Shown: positions 1-8,235 of the stretch, piece by piece | Position numbering within the stretch: the stretch's first letter is position 1 | Layout of the letters: every line of letters starts with the position of its first letter | From: Candidatus Aminicenantes bacterium UBA1061 | GTDB taxonomy: Bacteria > Acidobacteriota > Aminicenantia > Aminicenantales > Saccharicenantaceae | Direction of reading: 5' to 3' | Assembly: GCA_002316315.1 (NCBI GenBank) | Contig: DCDG01000048.1 | Location: 113,433-177,432, forward strand | DNA: 64,000 bases | Notes under the pieces: generated by a model | The model's input: the letters and a program-made list of their open reading frames with translations, nothing else | Told to the model about the DNA's origin: nothing | The model's database searches: none | Position numbers and translations under genes: made by a program

Positions 1-1
1 C

Positions 2-718
2 ACCTGCATTAATTTATCTGCAGCTCTAGCTCTTATGGGTAAAAGAATTCTCCTGGTCGACATGGATCCTCAAGCTCACAGCACAATCTCAATCGTTAAA
101 AATCCTGGTGATATCGAAAAATCATTGTTTGATGTGTTAATGGATAAGAATGTAAGAATTGCGGACGTAATTGCGAGGTCCACTGTACCAGGCCTGAACG
201 TGGCCATTTCCAGGATATCAATGGCAAAACTTGAACCAACCTTGATTGGTGAGTTTGATGGCCATTATCGCCTCAGGGATGCTCTAAGTGAGGTGAGGGG
301 AGAATATGATTATGTTTTTATTGACACACCGCCAACACTTGGCTTGATAACCTTAAATGCTCTAGTGGCGGCGACTCATATACTTATTCCAATACAATCT
401 TCATATCTGTGCCTGGAAGGAACTGATGATTTACTTGAAACAATTGACAAGGTGAAAAGAATTGCCAACCCAACTCTTGATATCATCGGTGTGATTATTA
501 CCTTACACGATAGAAGAACAAATTTATCCAGGGATGTGGTTGACCGAATAAACCAGGTGTTTGGTGATAAGGTTTTTAAGACTTATATATCTAAAAGTGT
601 AAAATTAGAAGAAAGCCCAGCTTATAAAGAAAGCATTTTTACTTTTGCTCCAGATTCAATAGGAGCAAGTCAATATAAACAAATTGCGGAGGAGTTATTA
701 GAACGTGGACAAAACTAA
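2..718 (+). CDS. parA: ParA-family chromosome partitioning ATPase, 5' end outside window
   Basis: ParA ATPases bind DNA non-specifically as ATP dimers and, with ParB, segregate chromosomes or plasmids. The reading frame is open from base 2, and codons before the first ATG at 35 read TCINLSAALAL, the normal ParA sequence just after the Walker A lysine and threonines. The gene is therefore truncated by the window edge and the ATG at 35 is internal. Visible motifs are the A' region LLVDMDPQ and the Walker B strand YVFIDTPP. The Walker A motif itself (KGGVGKT type) must lie upstream. The 3' end overlaps parB by 14 bases, indicating translational coupling. Confidence 0.93.
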   Translation, partial: TCINLSAALALMGKRILLVDMDPQAHSTISIVKNPGDIEKSLFDVLMDKNVRIADVIARSTVPGLNVAISRISMAKLEPTLIGEFDGHYRLRDALSEVRGEYDYVFIDTPPTLGLITLNALVAATHILIPIQSSYLCLEGTDDLLETIDKVKRIANPTLDIIGVIITLHDRRTNLSRDVVDRINQVFGDKVFKTYISKSVKLEESPAYKESIFTFAPDSIGASQYKQIAEELLERGQN

Positions 719-1553
719 AAAGAGTGGTTTGCCTGATTCATTGAATATGAGGCATGATCCGCATTTCGTCGAACTCATATCTAGAAAAACCTCAGGACCG
801 ATAGTCCGATTAATACCTCTTGATCAGATAGATCCTAATCCCAGACAGCCGAGGAGTGAGTTAGGCGATATCAAGGAACTCATGGACTCAATTAAAACAA
901 AAGGTGTCCTGGAACCAATACTGGTCCGGGCAAAAGGTGGAAGATTTGAAATAATCGCTGGAGAAAGGCGTTATTTAGCCTCAAAAAACCTTGGATTCGA
1001 AGAGATTCCTTGCCTTGAAATGGACGTCAATGATCAGGAGGCAATGGAAATTTCACTAATTGAGAATCTGCAAAGAAAAGATTTAGATATTTTTGAAGAG
1101 GCAGATGGATTGAAAGCATTGGCCAATCTTTATGATTACAGTCACCAGCAGATCGCCTCGAGGATTGGAAAATCAAGGTCAACGATAACAGAAATTTTAT
1201 CAGTTTCAAGAATACCAAATCAACTGAGACAAAAAATTAAAAACGCCGGCCTGGCTAGTAGAAGTACTATCATCGAAATAGCTAAAATTGATGATCTGGA
1301 CGCTATGGCTCAAGCAGTCGAGGCAATAATAGAAAGGAATCTTACCAGATCTGACACACGAGACCTTACCAGGCTATTTAAAGAAAAAGAACGCAAGGAT
1401 GAAGCCAAATCCAAGCATTATGTCTTTAATTATAATCCGCCTGATAGCAAAGCCTACAAGCTGAGGATTGAGTTTAAAAAACAGGTTGTAACCAGGCAAG
1501 AGTTAATAACCATTTTAGAAGACGTGCTTAAAAAACTTAGATCAGAAGATTAA
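705..1553 (+). CDS. parB: ParB/Spo0J-family partitioning protein
   Basis: ParB is a CTP-dependent DNA clamp that loads at parS and stimulates ParA. The 282-residue protein has the N-terminal nuclease-like CTP-binding fold with the motifs GERRYLA (about residue 87) and ENLQR (about 120), followed by a helix-turn-helix (QQIASRIGKSRSTITEIL, about 149-166). The C-terminal third should be the dimerisation domain. The N-terminus is a GLPDSLNMRHD stretch and not the LGRGL-type arginine patch of many chromosomal ParBs. It overlaps parA by 14 bases. I saw no perfect parS 16-mer in the window. Confidence 0.93.
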   Translation: MDKTKKSGLPDSLNMRHDPHFVELISRKTSGPIVRLIPLDQIDPNPRQPRSELGDIKELMDSIKTKGVLEPILVRAKGGRFEIIAGERRYLASKNLGFEEIPCLEMDVNDQEAMEISLIENLQRKDLDIFEEADGLKALANLYDYSHQQIASRIGKSRSTITEILSVSRIPNQLRQKIKNAGLASRSTIIEIAKIDDLDAMAQAVEAIIERNLTRSDTRDLTRLFKEKERKDEAKSKHYVFNYNPPDSKAYKLRIEFKKQVVTRQELITILEDVLKKLRSED

Positions 1554-2257
1554 AAAACTCGTCTTAATAAGTCTAAGCCCAAAAAGCATCAAAAGCATCC
1601 AGAAAAATTTATAAAGCAATCTTATTTTGCATCAGAACTTTAAAATATCTTGATTCTTATCTTGAAAGCATTAGGCATTTCCGCACCGATCAAATCTGCA
1701 CCTGAGATGAAGGAAAAGAATTATTAATAACTAAAAGAGGCAACAGGGGTTGACAATGACGGAGACGGTTTGATTAATGAAGTCGGAATGATAGTTGACA
1801 TAATATTACTTATGCGACACATTATATTATATTCTCATATCTCCTTATTTATCAATATTATAACCAATATGTTAAAACTGTGGATTTTTCTCCTGCCACA
1901 TTTTTGGTCAATTGTGGAAAACTCTGATTAATCCCGCTAAATAATTTATCCCTATCTATATCTAAATATAATGGGCTTACCCTTGATAATATAGAATTCG
2001 CTTTTCAAATATTTTATTGAATATTAACTATCATTATATTAATTTGACACAGCCGGCTGGCCCCTTTGTTTGATAGAAATGTCTATCGAATTTTCTGTTT
2101 CCTAACCCTGGACTCCCTTTTTATTAATTAAATATCACAATATTATAAGCTCATTTTTATGGTTATTTGATTCTATCGTCATATGCGAAATTGTTCGTTA
2201 TTGAAATGTGCCAGCTTATATTTATGGCTTCTTTTTGCCAGGCAATCATTACTTGCC
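1554..2257. other. Gene-poor AT-rich region after parB
   Basis: About 700 bases with no intact gene. It is AT-rich, especially 1790-2040 and 2100-2200. The only recognisable coding trace is the short calcium-binding-type repeat at 1731-1790. A 10-base GC palindrome (CAGCCGGCTG) lies near 2048-2057. I see no tRNA, no convincing terminator and no parS palindrome. It reads as decayed DNA next to the insertion-sequence scar. Confidence 0.6.
1731..1931 (+). pseudogene. Fragment with a DNDGDGLINE calcium-binding-type repeat
   Basis: The frame opened by the stop at 1728 reads LKEATGVDNDGDGLINEV and then degenerates into low-complexity hydrophobic sequence before a stop at 1929-1931. DxDxDGxxxE is the loop of dockerin, EF-hand and thrombospondin type 3 repeats found in secreted bacterial proteins. 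There is no start codon, ribosome binding site or continuing repeat. It is best read as a remnant of a larger surface-protein gene. A chance match is possible because the motif is only about ten residues long. Confidence 0.35.
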
Positions 2258-2685
2258 TAATCCAAATAGCGATCTTCCAGTATTTCCAGGAGATCATGCC
2301 GGTCCTGGTCATCGAGTGGCTGAAGCCCCCAGTCATCGATGATGAGGAGCTCGGTTCTGGCCAGAGTGGTGAGGACTCTTCCATAACGGCCATCGACTCG
2401 GGCGATACTCAGTTCTTGAAGGAGTCTGGGGAGACGAAAATAAGAGGTTCGGTAATCCCCCCGGCAGGCTTTTTGACCAAGGGCACAGGCCACGAAGCTT
2501 TTCCCCACATCAGTTGGACCAGTAATAAGCACATTGAGATGTTCTTCTATCTAATGACAGGAGGCAAGCTGAAGTACCAGCGCCTTATCCAGACCACGGG
2601 AGGTGCGATAGTCTATATCCTCTACTGAGGCATTTAACCGCAATCTGGCCTTCTTAAGCCTCCGATCAAGTCTCCGGTCTTGAGA
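2258..2685 (-). pseudogene. istB: istB (IS21 helper ATPase) pseudogene of element A
   Basis: IstB is the AAA+ helper that delivers target DNA to the IS21 transposase. The minus-strand frame reads QDRRLDRRLKKARLRL and then a region matching the usual SVEDIDYRTSRGLDKALVLQ. An amber codon at 2551-2553 replaces the tryptophan usual at this site. Beyond it come Walker A (GPTDVGKS), ELSIARVDGRYGR and Walker B (LLIIDDWGLQPL). The frame leaves the family after LEILEDRY at about 2262, so the C-terminal third is missing. It has an N-terminal deletion, a nonsense mutation and a C-terminal truncation. Confidence 0.8.
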
Positions 2686-2836
2686 CAGGGAGCTTACGGA
2701 ATGGCCTGTGGTTTAGTTCCTCTAGAAGTCGACTGATAGCCGAGTTGAGCTCAGACAGAGGATGACGAAGCCTGGCCAGTATCCAGCGCTCCACTACCTG
2801 CACCCCGACCTCTACCCTGGCCTTATCCTTCGGACG
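2666..2836 (-). pseudogene. istA: istA C-terminal fragment of element A
   Basis: The minus frame reads RPKDKARVEVGVQVVERWIL, then ARLRHPLSELNSAISRLLEE and LNHRPFRKLPVSR. This is the conserved segment near the end of the IS21 transposase catalytic domain, including a glutamate (KARVEVGV) at the position expected for the third DDE residue. It stops at 2666-2668, where it is joined directly to the istB fragment in another frame. The C-terminal beta domain of IstA and the start of IstB are therefore deleted. Upstream of RPKDK the frame enters element B. Confidence 0.75.
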
Positions 2837-3325
2837 GGTGGTAGCTGTAGAAAAAGGATACAAGATCTGTTTCGAGCGGATTACTAACCTGATCAGGCTC
2901 CTGAAAACCGCTGAGGTGCAGAAGACCTCTGAATACAGAGTCCGCAGAATCATGAAATCTGACCTGGTCATCATCGATGAGATCGGCTACACGCCCATCG
3001 AAAAACGGGAGGCCAATCTGTTCTTTAACCTGATCAGTGAACTATACGAAAAGACCTCCCTCATCGTCACCTCCAACAAGAGCTTCGATGCCTGGGCAGA
3101 GATGATGGGCGATACGGTGATGACCACGGCCCTGCTCGATCGGCTGCTTCATCACGCCAGGGTCTTTACCCTCAACGGAGAATCTTACCGTATCAAAATA
3201 TCAAGAAAGGAGGTCTAAATCATTCCAGCTGGCTATTGGAAATCTGTTTACCATGAGGGTGGCAAATATCCTTACCGTCACCCTGGGAAATGTCCTTACC
3301 ACAGTCATGGGAAAAGTACTTGACA
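2837..3325 (+). mobile_element. Truncated IS21-family element B inserted in istA of element A
   Basis: This plus-strand remnant keeps the 3' part of a different istB (2838-3218) and a right end ending ...AAAGTACTTGACA at 3325. Between 3219 and 3325 lie repeated short blocks (GGCAAATATCCTTACC, GGGAAATGTCCTTACC, GGGAAAAGTACTTGACA) like the multiple terminal repeats of IS21 elements, with the expected terminal CA. It is flanked on both sides by istA of element A in the opposite orientation. Its left end, istA and the 5' part of istB are gone, so no target duplication can be checked. Confidence 0.72.
2838..3218 (+). pseudogene. istB: istB (IS21 helper ATPase) C-terminal fragment of element B
   Basis: The 126 codons match the second half of IstB/DnaC-like helpers. 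They show AVEKGYKICF, Walker B DLVIIDEIGYTP, the sensor region LIVTSNKSFDAW, and ALLDRLLHHARVF followed by GESYRIK near the end. The N-terminal half with Walker A is absent: sequence before 2838 belongs to the opposite-strand istA of element A. The apparent GTG start is therefore only the breakpoint. It is clearly a different IS21 subgroup from the istB at 2258-2685. Confidence 0.8.
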
Positions 3326-3880
3326 TTTACAGCCCTCAGCATAGGTGTAGTTAGAAGCTCCCAGCACGGCCACGAATACCTGGGCCTCCCTGCTCTTTCC
3401 GATCTCCCGGTCAAATACCTTTACGCTTCCTCCGCAGTAGTCTACAAACATCTTCTCCCCGGCCTTATGCTCCTTCCTGACGCATGGAAAGCTCTAACCG
3501 CCTGCTCCACCGGCGATAAGGCTCGCAAAACCGGCTATACTGAACCCCATCTGGATATCTCGATCTGTACTCTCCCCAAAGAAGAAAAAGTGTCACCCCT
3601 TTATGCCGTTTTTATGCCGTATCAGTCCAGTTGGGTATTGGTTGCTCCGAGCTAGGAATATAAGGCAGAGCCGGGAATAACTTCCGTTCTAAGGCCTCCT
3701 CATCCAGCTCTTCAAGCAGAGGCCAGCTCAGCCCTGTTGCCCTCGTCCTCCTCAAGTACTCCGCCACAGTGCTCCGTACTACCTTCAAACTCCGTGATAC
3801 CTGACGTGCTGATAGCCCACAGCCCAGCTCAATCGTATGATCTCTTTAATCCTTCGCATCGGTAATCTCTCCGTTGGCAT
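3326..3880 (-). pseudogene. istA: istA N-terminal region pseudogene of element A
   Basis: IstA is the IS21 transposase. An ATG at 3880 preceded by AAGGAGG opens MPTERLPMRRIKEIIRL. After one frameshift the helix-turn-helix region continues as GLSARQVSRSLKVVRSTVAE, then TGLSWPLLEELDEEALERKL. Two further frame breaks separate this from YPDGVQYSRFCEPYRRW and LELSMRQE, and from HKAGEKMFVDYCG and VFVAVLGASNYTYAE, the start of the DDE catalytic domain. At 3326 it runs into the end of element B. At least three frameshifts make it non-functional. Confidence 0.8.
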
Positions 3881-4035
3881 CCAAGCCTCCTTTCGAGGCC
3901 TAGAATACCCCTTTCATTTGAGATTACCCAGCGCCACCACCTTTCCAATCCATCCCGGCCACCTGTTCCAATCATCACCCCAAAAGTGGCCTGCTTTCCA
4001 TCGGAATGCCCGGCCGACTTGCGTCGGAATACGCA

Positions 4036-4435
4036 GTACTTATGTTATGTCTCTTCTCATTTTAAGACTTATTTATAATGACGAGCGGATTCTGCATGAT
4101 AAAAATAGTATTAAGTTGCCTTTTATCAGTCTTTTTTATCTTGTCTTTTTCTATATTGCTTTTCTAAAAACATCACACTTCAGGTCTAATTTCTGCTATG
4201 TACTTAACTTTGCTGTTAGTAAGTAACTACCTAAATATGTTAACGATAGTTACCATTTGTAATAACGAGGCTGGATTACTCTTGTTTATTATATTTAATA
4301 ATTTGCTTTTAATTCCCCTGGATTGTAGCTGTTTTCTCTATTCTGCTTCGGACCAAATATTTCCTTAGAATGAAAAGCCTGGGTGCCAGAAAGAAAATAG
4401 TCGTCTGCCTTAATATTTTTTTCCCTGCCTGGCTT
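4036..4435. other. Intergenic region between IS end and rho
   Basis: About 400 AT-rich bases between the element A terminus and the 3' end of rho. It has short open frames but none with a ribosome binding site or a recognisable protein family. I see no tRNA and no clear GC-rich hairpin with a T-run for rho. Nothing else can be supported here. Confidence 0.5.
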
Positions 4436-5716
4436 TTAAAGCCCCTTGCTCATGGCTTCTAAAAAGTCACTGTTGGTCTTAGTCTTAGATAATTTGTCCA
4501 GCAGTAATTCCATGGCCTCAACCTCATTTAGCTGGCTAAGGATTTTGCGTAAGATCCAGATGCGGTTGAGGTCTTTTTCTGGAATAAGCAGTTCTTCTTT
4601 TCTGGTTCCAGAACGCGTAATATCAATGGCCGGAAATAGTCTCTTATCAACCAGGCGACGGTCTAGATTTATTTCCATATTACCTGTTCCCTTAAATTCT
4701 TCAAAAATAACGTCGTCCATGCGGCTACCTGTATCTACCAGGGCTGTCGCCATTATGGTCAAACTTCCGCCTTCTTCCACTTTCCGAGCCGAACCGAAGA
4801 ACTTTTTTGGCTTATTTAAGGCATTGGCATCTATTCCGCCAGACAGGACCTTGCCCGACGGTGGAACAATAGCATTATGAGCCCGGGCCAGTCTGGTAAT
4901 CGAGTCAAGCAGAATAACTACATCTCTTTTTAGCTCGACCAGTCGCTTGGCTTTCTCAAGAACAATATTAGCTACCTGAACGTTTCTGGTTGGCGGTTCA
5001 TCGAAAGTCGAGGCCACCACTTCGCCATTAACACTTCGCTTAAAGTCTGTCACCTCTTCTGGCCTTTCGGCAATTAACAGCACAATCAAGAAGATTTCGG
5101 GATGGTTTTTCTCGATTGATTTGGCAATAGTCTTAAGAAGGGTGGTCTTGCCTGCTCTTGGCGGGGAAACAATTAAACCCCTCTGCCCTTTCCCGATTGG
5201 AGTTAACAGTTCCATAATCCTGGCATTCATATTTTTCGGATTACCATCCTGAAGCCTGATTAACTCATAGGGGTAAACCGGGGTTAGCTGTTCAAAACGG
5301 ACATTATGCCTGGCCTCGAGAACGACATCGGGATGCATAAAGTTTATAGCTTCTATTTTGATCAGAGCAAAATACTTTTCGCCGTTTTTAGGCGGCCTGA
5401 CCATACCTGAAATTGTGTCTCCCGTTCTTAACTGAAATTTTCTTATTTGTGATGGCGATACATATATATCATCCGGACTGGGAAGATAACTGAATTCCGG
5501 AGCTCGCAGAAAACCGAAGCCATCATCCAGACATTCCAGCACCCCTTCCGAAAACAACATACCCTGTTTTTTGGCCTGAGCTTCAAGAATTTTGAAAATC
5601 AGATGGTGACGGCTGGTGATTTCGATATCTTCATCATCAACATCCAGAGCGTCTGCGATCTTCTTCAAGCTGGTTATGTCTTTTTCTTCCAGTCCAATAA
5701 GGTCATATTCTTTCAT
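4436..5716 (-). CDS. rho: Transcription termination factor Rho
   Basis: Rho is a hexameric RNA helicase that terminates transcription at C-rich rut sites. This 426-residue protein has the usual length. It shows an N-terminal helical domain, a cold-shock-like RNA-binding domain (GVLECLDDGFGFLR, about residue 58), Walker A SPPRAGKTTL (about 164-173), Walker B (VVILLDSITRLARA), the Q-loop region around GKVLSGGIDANAL, and the R-loop region near FKGTGNMEINLDRRL. A GAGGTG ribosome binding site precedes the ATG. Rho stands alone, with no rpmE next to it. Confidence 0.97.
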   Translation of the reverse strand: MKEYDLIGLEEKDITSLKKIADALDVDDEDIEITSRHHLIFKILEAQAKKQGMLFSEGVLECLDDGFGFLRAPEFSYLPSPDDIYVSPSQIRKFQLRTGDTISGMVRPPKNGEKYFALIKIEAINFMHPDVVLEARHNVRFEQLTPVYPYELIRLQDGNPKNMNARIMELLTPIGKGQRGLIVSPPRAGKTTLLKTIAKSIEKNHPEIFLIVLLIAERPEEVTDFKRSVNGEVVASTFDEPPTRNVQVANIVLEKAKRLVELKRDVVILLDSITRLARAHNAIVPPSGKVLSGGIDANALNKPKKFFGSARKVEEGGSLTIMATALVDTGSRMDDVIFEEFKGTGNMEINLDRRLVDKRLFPAIDITRSGTRKEELLIPEKDLNRIWILRKILSQLNEVEAMELLLDKLSKTKTNSDFLEAMSKGL

Positions 5717-5801
5717 TTCTTACACCTCACTAGTTTGTTTGAACTTAAGTTAAGTTTTTCTTAATTAAAGGAAATTGGGGCTCTTAACTCACCACAAAAA
5801 G

Positions 5802-8234
5802 TTAATTGGTCAAACCGGGTTCCTTGGCAACAGGAGATGTGGCTTCCGTCCCGGATACAGTCATTTCAGTCTTGTCTTTTTTTTCTCCCTCCTGGGGCCC
5901 CTTCTTCGGAATAACTTCCCTGGTTAAGGCCACTTCTAAGACTTGATCCATATTTTCGACTAAATGAATTTTAAGATTTTGCTTTAATTTTTTGGGGAGA
6001 TCCTTGAGGTCTGGCTTATTATCCAGGGGCAAAATGATTTCCATAATACCCTCCCGGTAAGCAGCCAGCAGCTTCTCTTTTATCCCCCCCACAGGTAAGA
6101 CCTTGCCCCGCAAAGTGATTTCACCGGTCATGGCTACCTTTTTGTTCACCGGTATGTCAGTCAACAGGGAAACAATGGCAGTAGCAATGGTAATACCAGC
6201 CGACGGACCTTCCTTGGGAATAGCTCCTTCCGGAACATGAATATGAATATCAAAATTCTTTTCGATTTCCTTGCCTAGGTTAATCTCATACAACTTGCCC
6301 CGAACATAGCTGTAGGCAGCTTGAGCTGATTCTTGCATGATTTCCCCTAGCTGACCGGTTAAAGTCAGATTTCCCTTACCGTGCATCTTGGTAGCTTCAA
6401 AAGTCAGCAGCTCGCCGCCAAATTCAGTCCAGGCCAGCCCCAGTACTACTCCTATCTCATCCTGTCGGTCAACTTCCAGGTGGCGATACTTGGGGATACC
6501 TAAATATTTTTCGACGCTCTTGAGAGTTAGCTTCTCGTGATAATCTTTGCCTTTTACCACCACCTTTTTAACCATTTTGCGGCAGATAGAAGTAATCTCT
6601 CTTTCCAGATTGCGGACTCCTGCTTCTCTTGTATATTCTCTGATAATTTTCATACAGGACTGGTCAGTAAATTCCAGGTTTTTAGTGCTTAGCCCGTGTG
6701 CCTTGATTTGTTTTGGAATTAAGAAGTGTTTCGCAATCTGCAATTTCTCGTCTTCCGTATAACCGGGCAATTTGATGGCTTCCATTCTATCCAGCAGCGG
6801 CTTGGGGATAGGATCAACAGAGTTAGCGGTTACAATGAACATAACCTGAGACAGGTCAAAATCTGTATCAATAAAATGGTCCAGGAATTCTTTATTTTGC
6901 TCTGGATCAAGTACTTCCATCAGAGCTGCGGCCGGGTCGCCCCGATAATCCATGCTCATTTTATCCACTTCATCCAGCAGAAAAACCGGATTTTTGGTCC
7001 CGGCTCTCTTGATCATCTGTATGATCCTTCCTGGATAAGCACCTATATAAGTCCGACGGTGACCGCGGATTTCAGCCTCGTCTCTGATACCACCTAGTGA
7101 TAAACGAACAAATTTTCGCCCGGTAGCCCTGGCAATTGACTTGCCGAGAGAAGTCTTGCCAACTCCAGGTGGCCCGATGAAGGCCAGGATAACACCTTTG
7201 GGATTCTTGACCAGCTGGCGAATGGCCAGATACTCCAGAATTCTTTCTTTAACCTTTTCCAGACCATAATGATCTTCGTTTAAAATCTTTTCTGCTTCCT
7301 TTAAATCTCGTTTTTCTCTAGATCTCTTATTCCATGGCAAGGAAATTAGCCAGTCAAGATAATTCCGGCTAACGGTAGCCTCAGCTGACATCGGAGGCAT
7401 ACTTTCCAGCCGCTCGATTTCTTTTAAAGCCTTCTCTTGAGCATCAGGTGTCATCTGAGCTTCATAAACCTTCTTACGCAACTCTTCAATTTCATTTGGT
7501 TGTTCTTCTTTCTTGAACTGACTACCGGGGATAAAGGTTTTCTGCCCGATTTCCCTCATGCTCACCTTTTTTCTTGAACTGCCGGACGGTGCTTCCCTTC
7601 CCGGCAGATTTTCCAGAGATTCCTGCAATAAAAATTTAAGCCTTCTTAGCCTTTCTCTGGTATTAACTGTCTCAAGCAAATTTTGTTTTTCTTCCAGTGG
7701 AAGATAGAGATTGGAAGCAATAATATCGGCAATTCGATCCGTGGAGTTTTCTCTGATGGCCGGACTCATTGAGTCAAGGCTGGCATTATGATTAATCTTC
7801 AGATACTCCTCGAAAAGGGCCAGCACCTTCTTTAAGAGATCCTGCACTTCTGGTGAATCATCTTCAACCGGCCTAACTATTCGGGCAGCAATCTGGTAAT
7901 AGGGATAAGTGCTCAAGTAGCGCTCGATCCTGGCCCGGTTCAGACCTTCGACGATGACCTTCATGTTTCTATCATCAATTTTGGCTGTTCTGATAACCCG
8001 AGCAATAACTCCCAGAGAATAAATATCTTTGGGCAGAGGTCCATCCAGAGAAGCATCCATCTGGGCAGACAGAAAAATCAGTTTGTCCTGTTCATAGGCT
8101 TTCTCCAGAGCTTTGATGGATGAAGGCCGGCCGACAATAAATGGTACGAGAGTCGCCGGGAAAACCACCAGGTCCCGCAGTGGAATTAAAGGAACATTTT
8201 TTATTAATTCAGAGTTTTCTAAAGAATCAGCCAT
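5802..8234 (-). CDS. lon: ATP-dependent protease Lon
   Basis: Lon degrades damaged and regulatory proteins in the cytoplasm. It has the LonN substrate domain (from about residue 15), a central AAA+ module with Walker A GPPGVGKTS and Walker B VFLLDEVDKM, and a C-terminal serine-lysine protease domain: Ser about 678 in EGPSAGITI and Lys about 719 in GGIKEK. A frame open to a TTG at 8246 exists, but that codon lies inside GGAG, the ribosome binding site for the ATG at 8234, so I chose the ATG (810 residues). Only one base separates it from the clpX stop, so it is probably coupled to clpX. The last about 35 residues are a charged extension. Confidence 0.97.
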   Translation of the reverse strand: MADSLENSELIKNVPLIPLRDLVVFPATLVPFIVGRPSSIKALEKAYEQDKLIFLSAQMDASLDGPLPKDIYSLGVIARVIRTAKIDDRNMKVIVEGLNRARIERYLSTYPYYQIAARIVRPVEDDSPEVQDLLKKVLALFEEYLKINHNASLDSMSPAIRENSTDRIADIIASNLYLPLEEKQNLLETVNTRERLRRLKFLLQESLENLPGREAPSGSSRKKVSMREIGQKTFIPGSQFKKEEQPNEIEELRKKVYEAQMTPDAQEKALKEIERLESMPPMSAEATVSRNYLDWLISLPWNKRSREKRDLKEAEKILNEDHYGLEKVKERILEYLAIRQLVKNPKGVILAFIGPPGVGKTSLGKSIARATGRKFVRLSLGGIRDEAEIRGHRRTYIGAYPGRIIQMIKRAGTKNPVFLLDEVDKMSMDYRGDPAAALMEVLDPEQNKEFLDHFIDTDFDLSQVMFIVTANSVDPIPKPLLDRMEAIKLPGYTEDEKLQIAKHFLIPKQIKAHGLSTKNLEFTDQSCMKIIREYTREAGVRNLEREITSICRKMVKKVVVKGKDYHEKLTLKSVEKYLGIPKYRHLEVDRQDEIGVVLGLAWTEFGGELLTFEATKMHGKGNLTLTGQLGEIMQESAQAAYSYVRGKLYEINLGKEIEKNFDIHIHVPEGAIPKEGPSAGITIATAIVSLLTDIPVNKKVAMTGEITLRGKVLPVGGIKEKLLAAYREGIMEIILPLDNKPDLKDLPKKLKQNLKIHLVENMDQVLEVALTREVIPKKGPQEGEKKDKTEMTVSGTEATSPVAKEPGLTN

Positions 8235-8235
8235 C

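Larger units (their letters stand above)
2258..4035 (-). mobile_element. Decayed IS21-family element A, interrupted by a second IS21-family remnant
   Basis: Reading the minus strand from 4035, the end starts TGCGTATTCCGACGCAAGTC and is followed by further partial repeats typical of IS21-family ends. An istA start with a good ribosome binding site follows at 3880, then the start of the istA catalytic region (to about 3330). After the interruption come an istA C-terminal fragment (2666-2836) and an istB fragment (2258 to about 2685). The istA-istB junction carries an internal deletion, the istB 3' end is missing, and frameshifts and a nonsense codon are present. Element B (2837-3325) sits inside it. 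The left end was not found. The element cannot be autonomous. Confidence 0.8.

Noticed and set aside
3290..4226. Two plus-strand open frames (3290-3655 and 3837-4226)
   Set aside because: They are antisense to the decayed istA and its terminal repeats, or run into AT-rich sequence, and resemble no protein.
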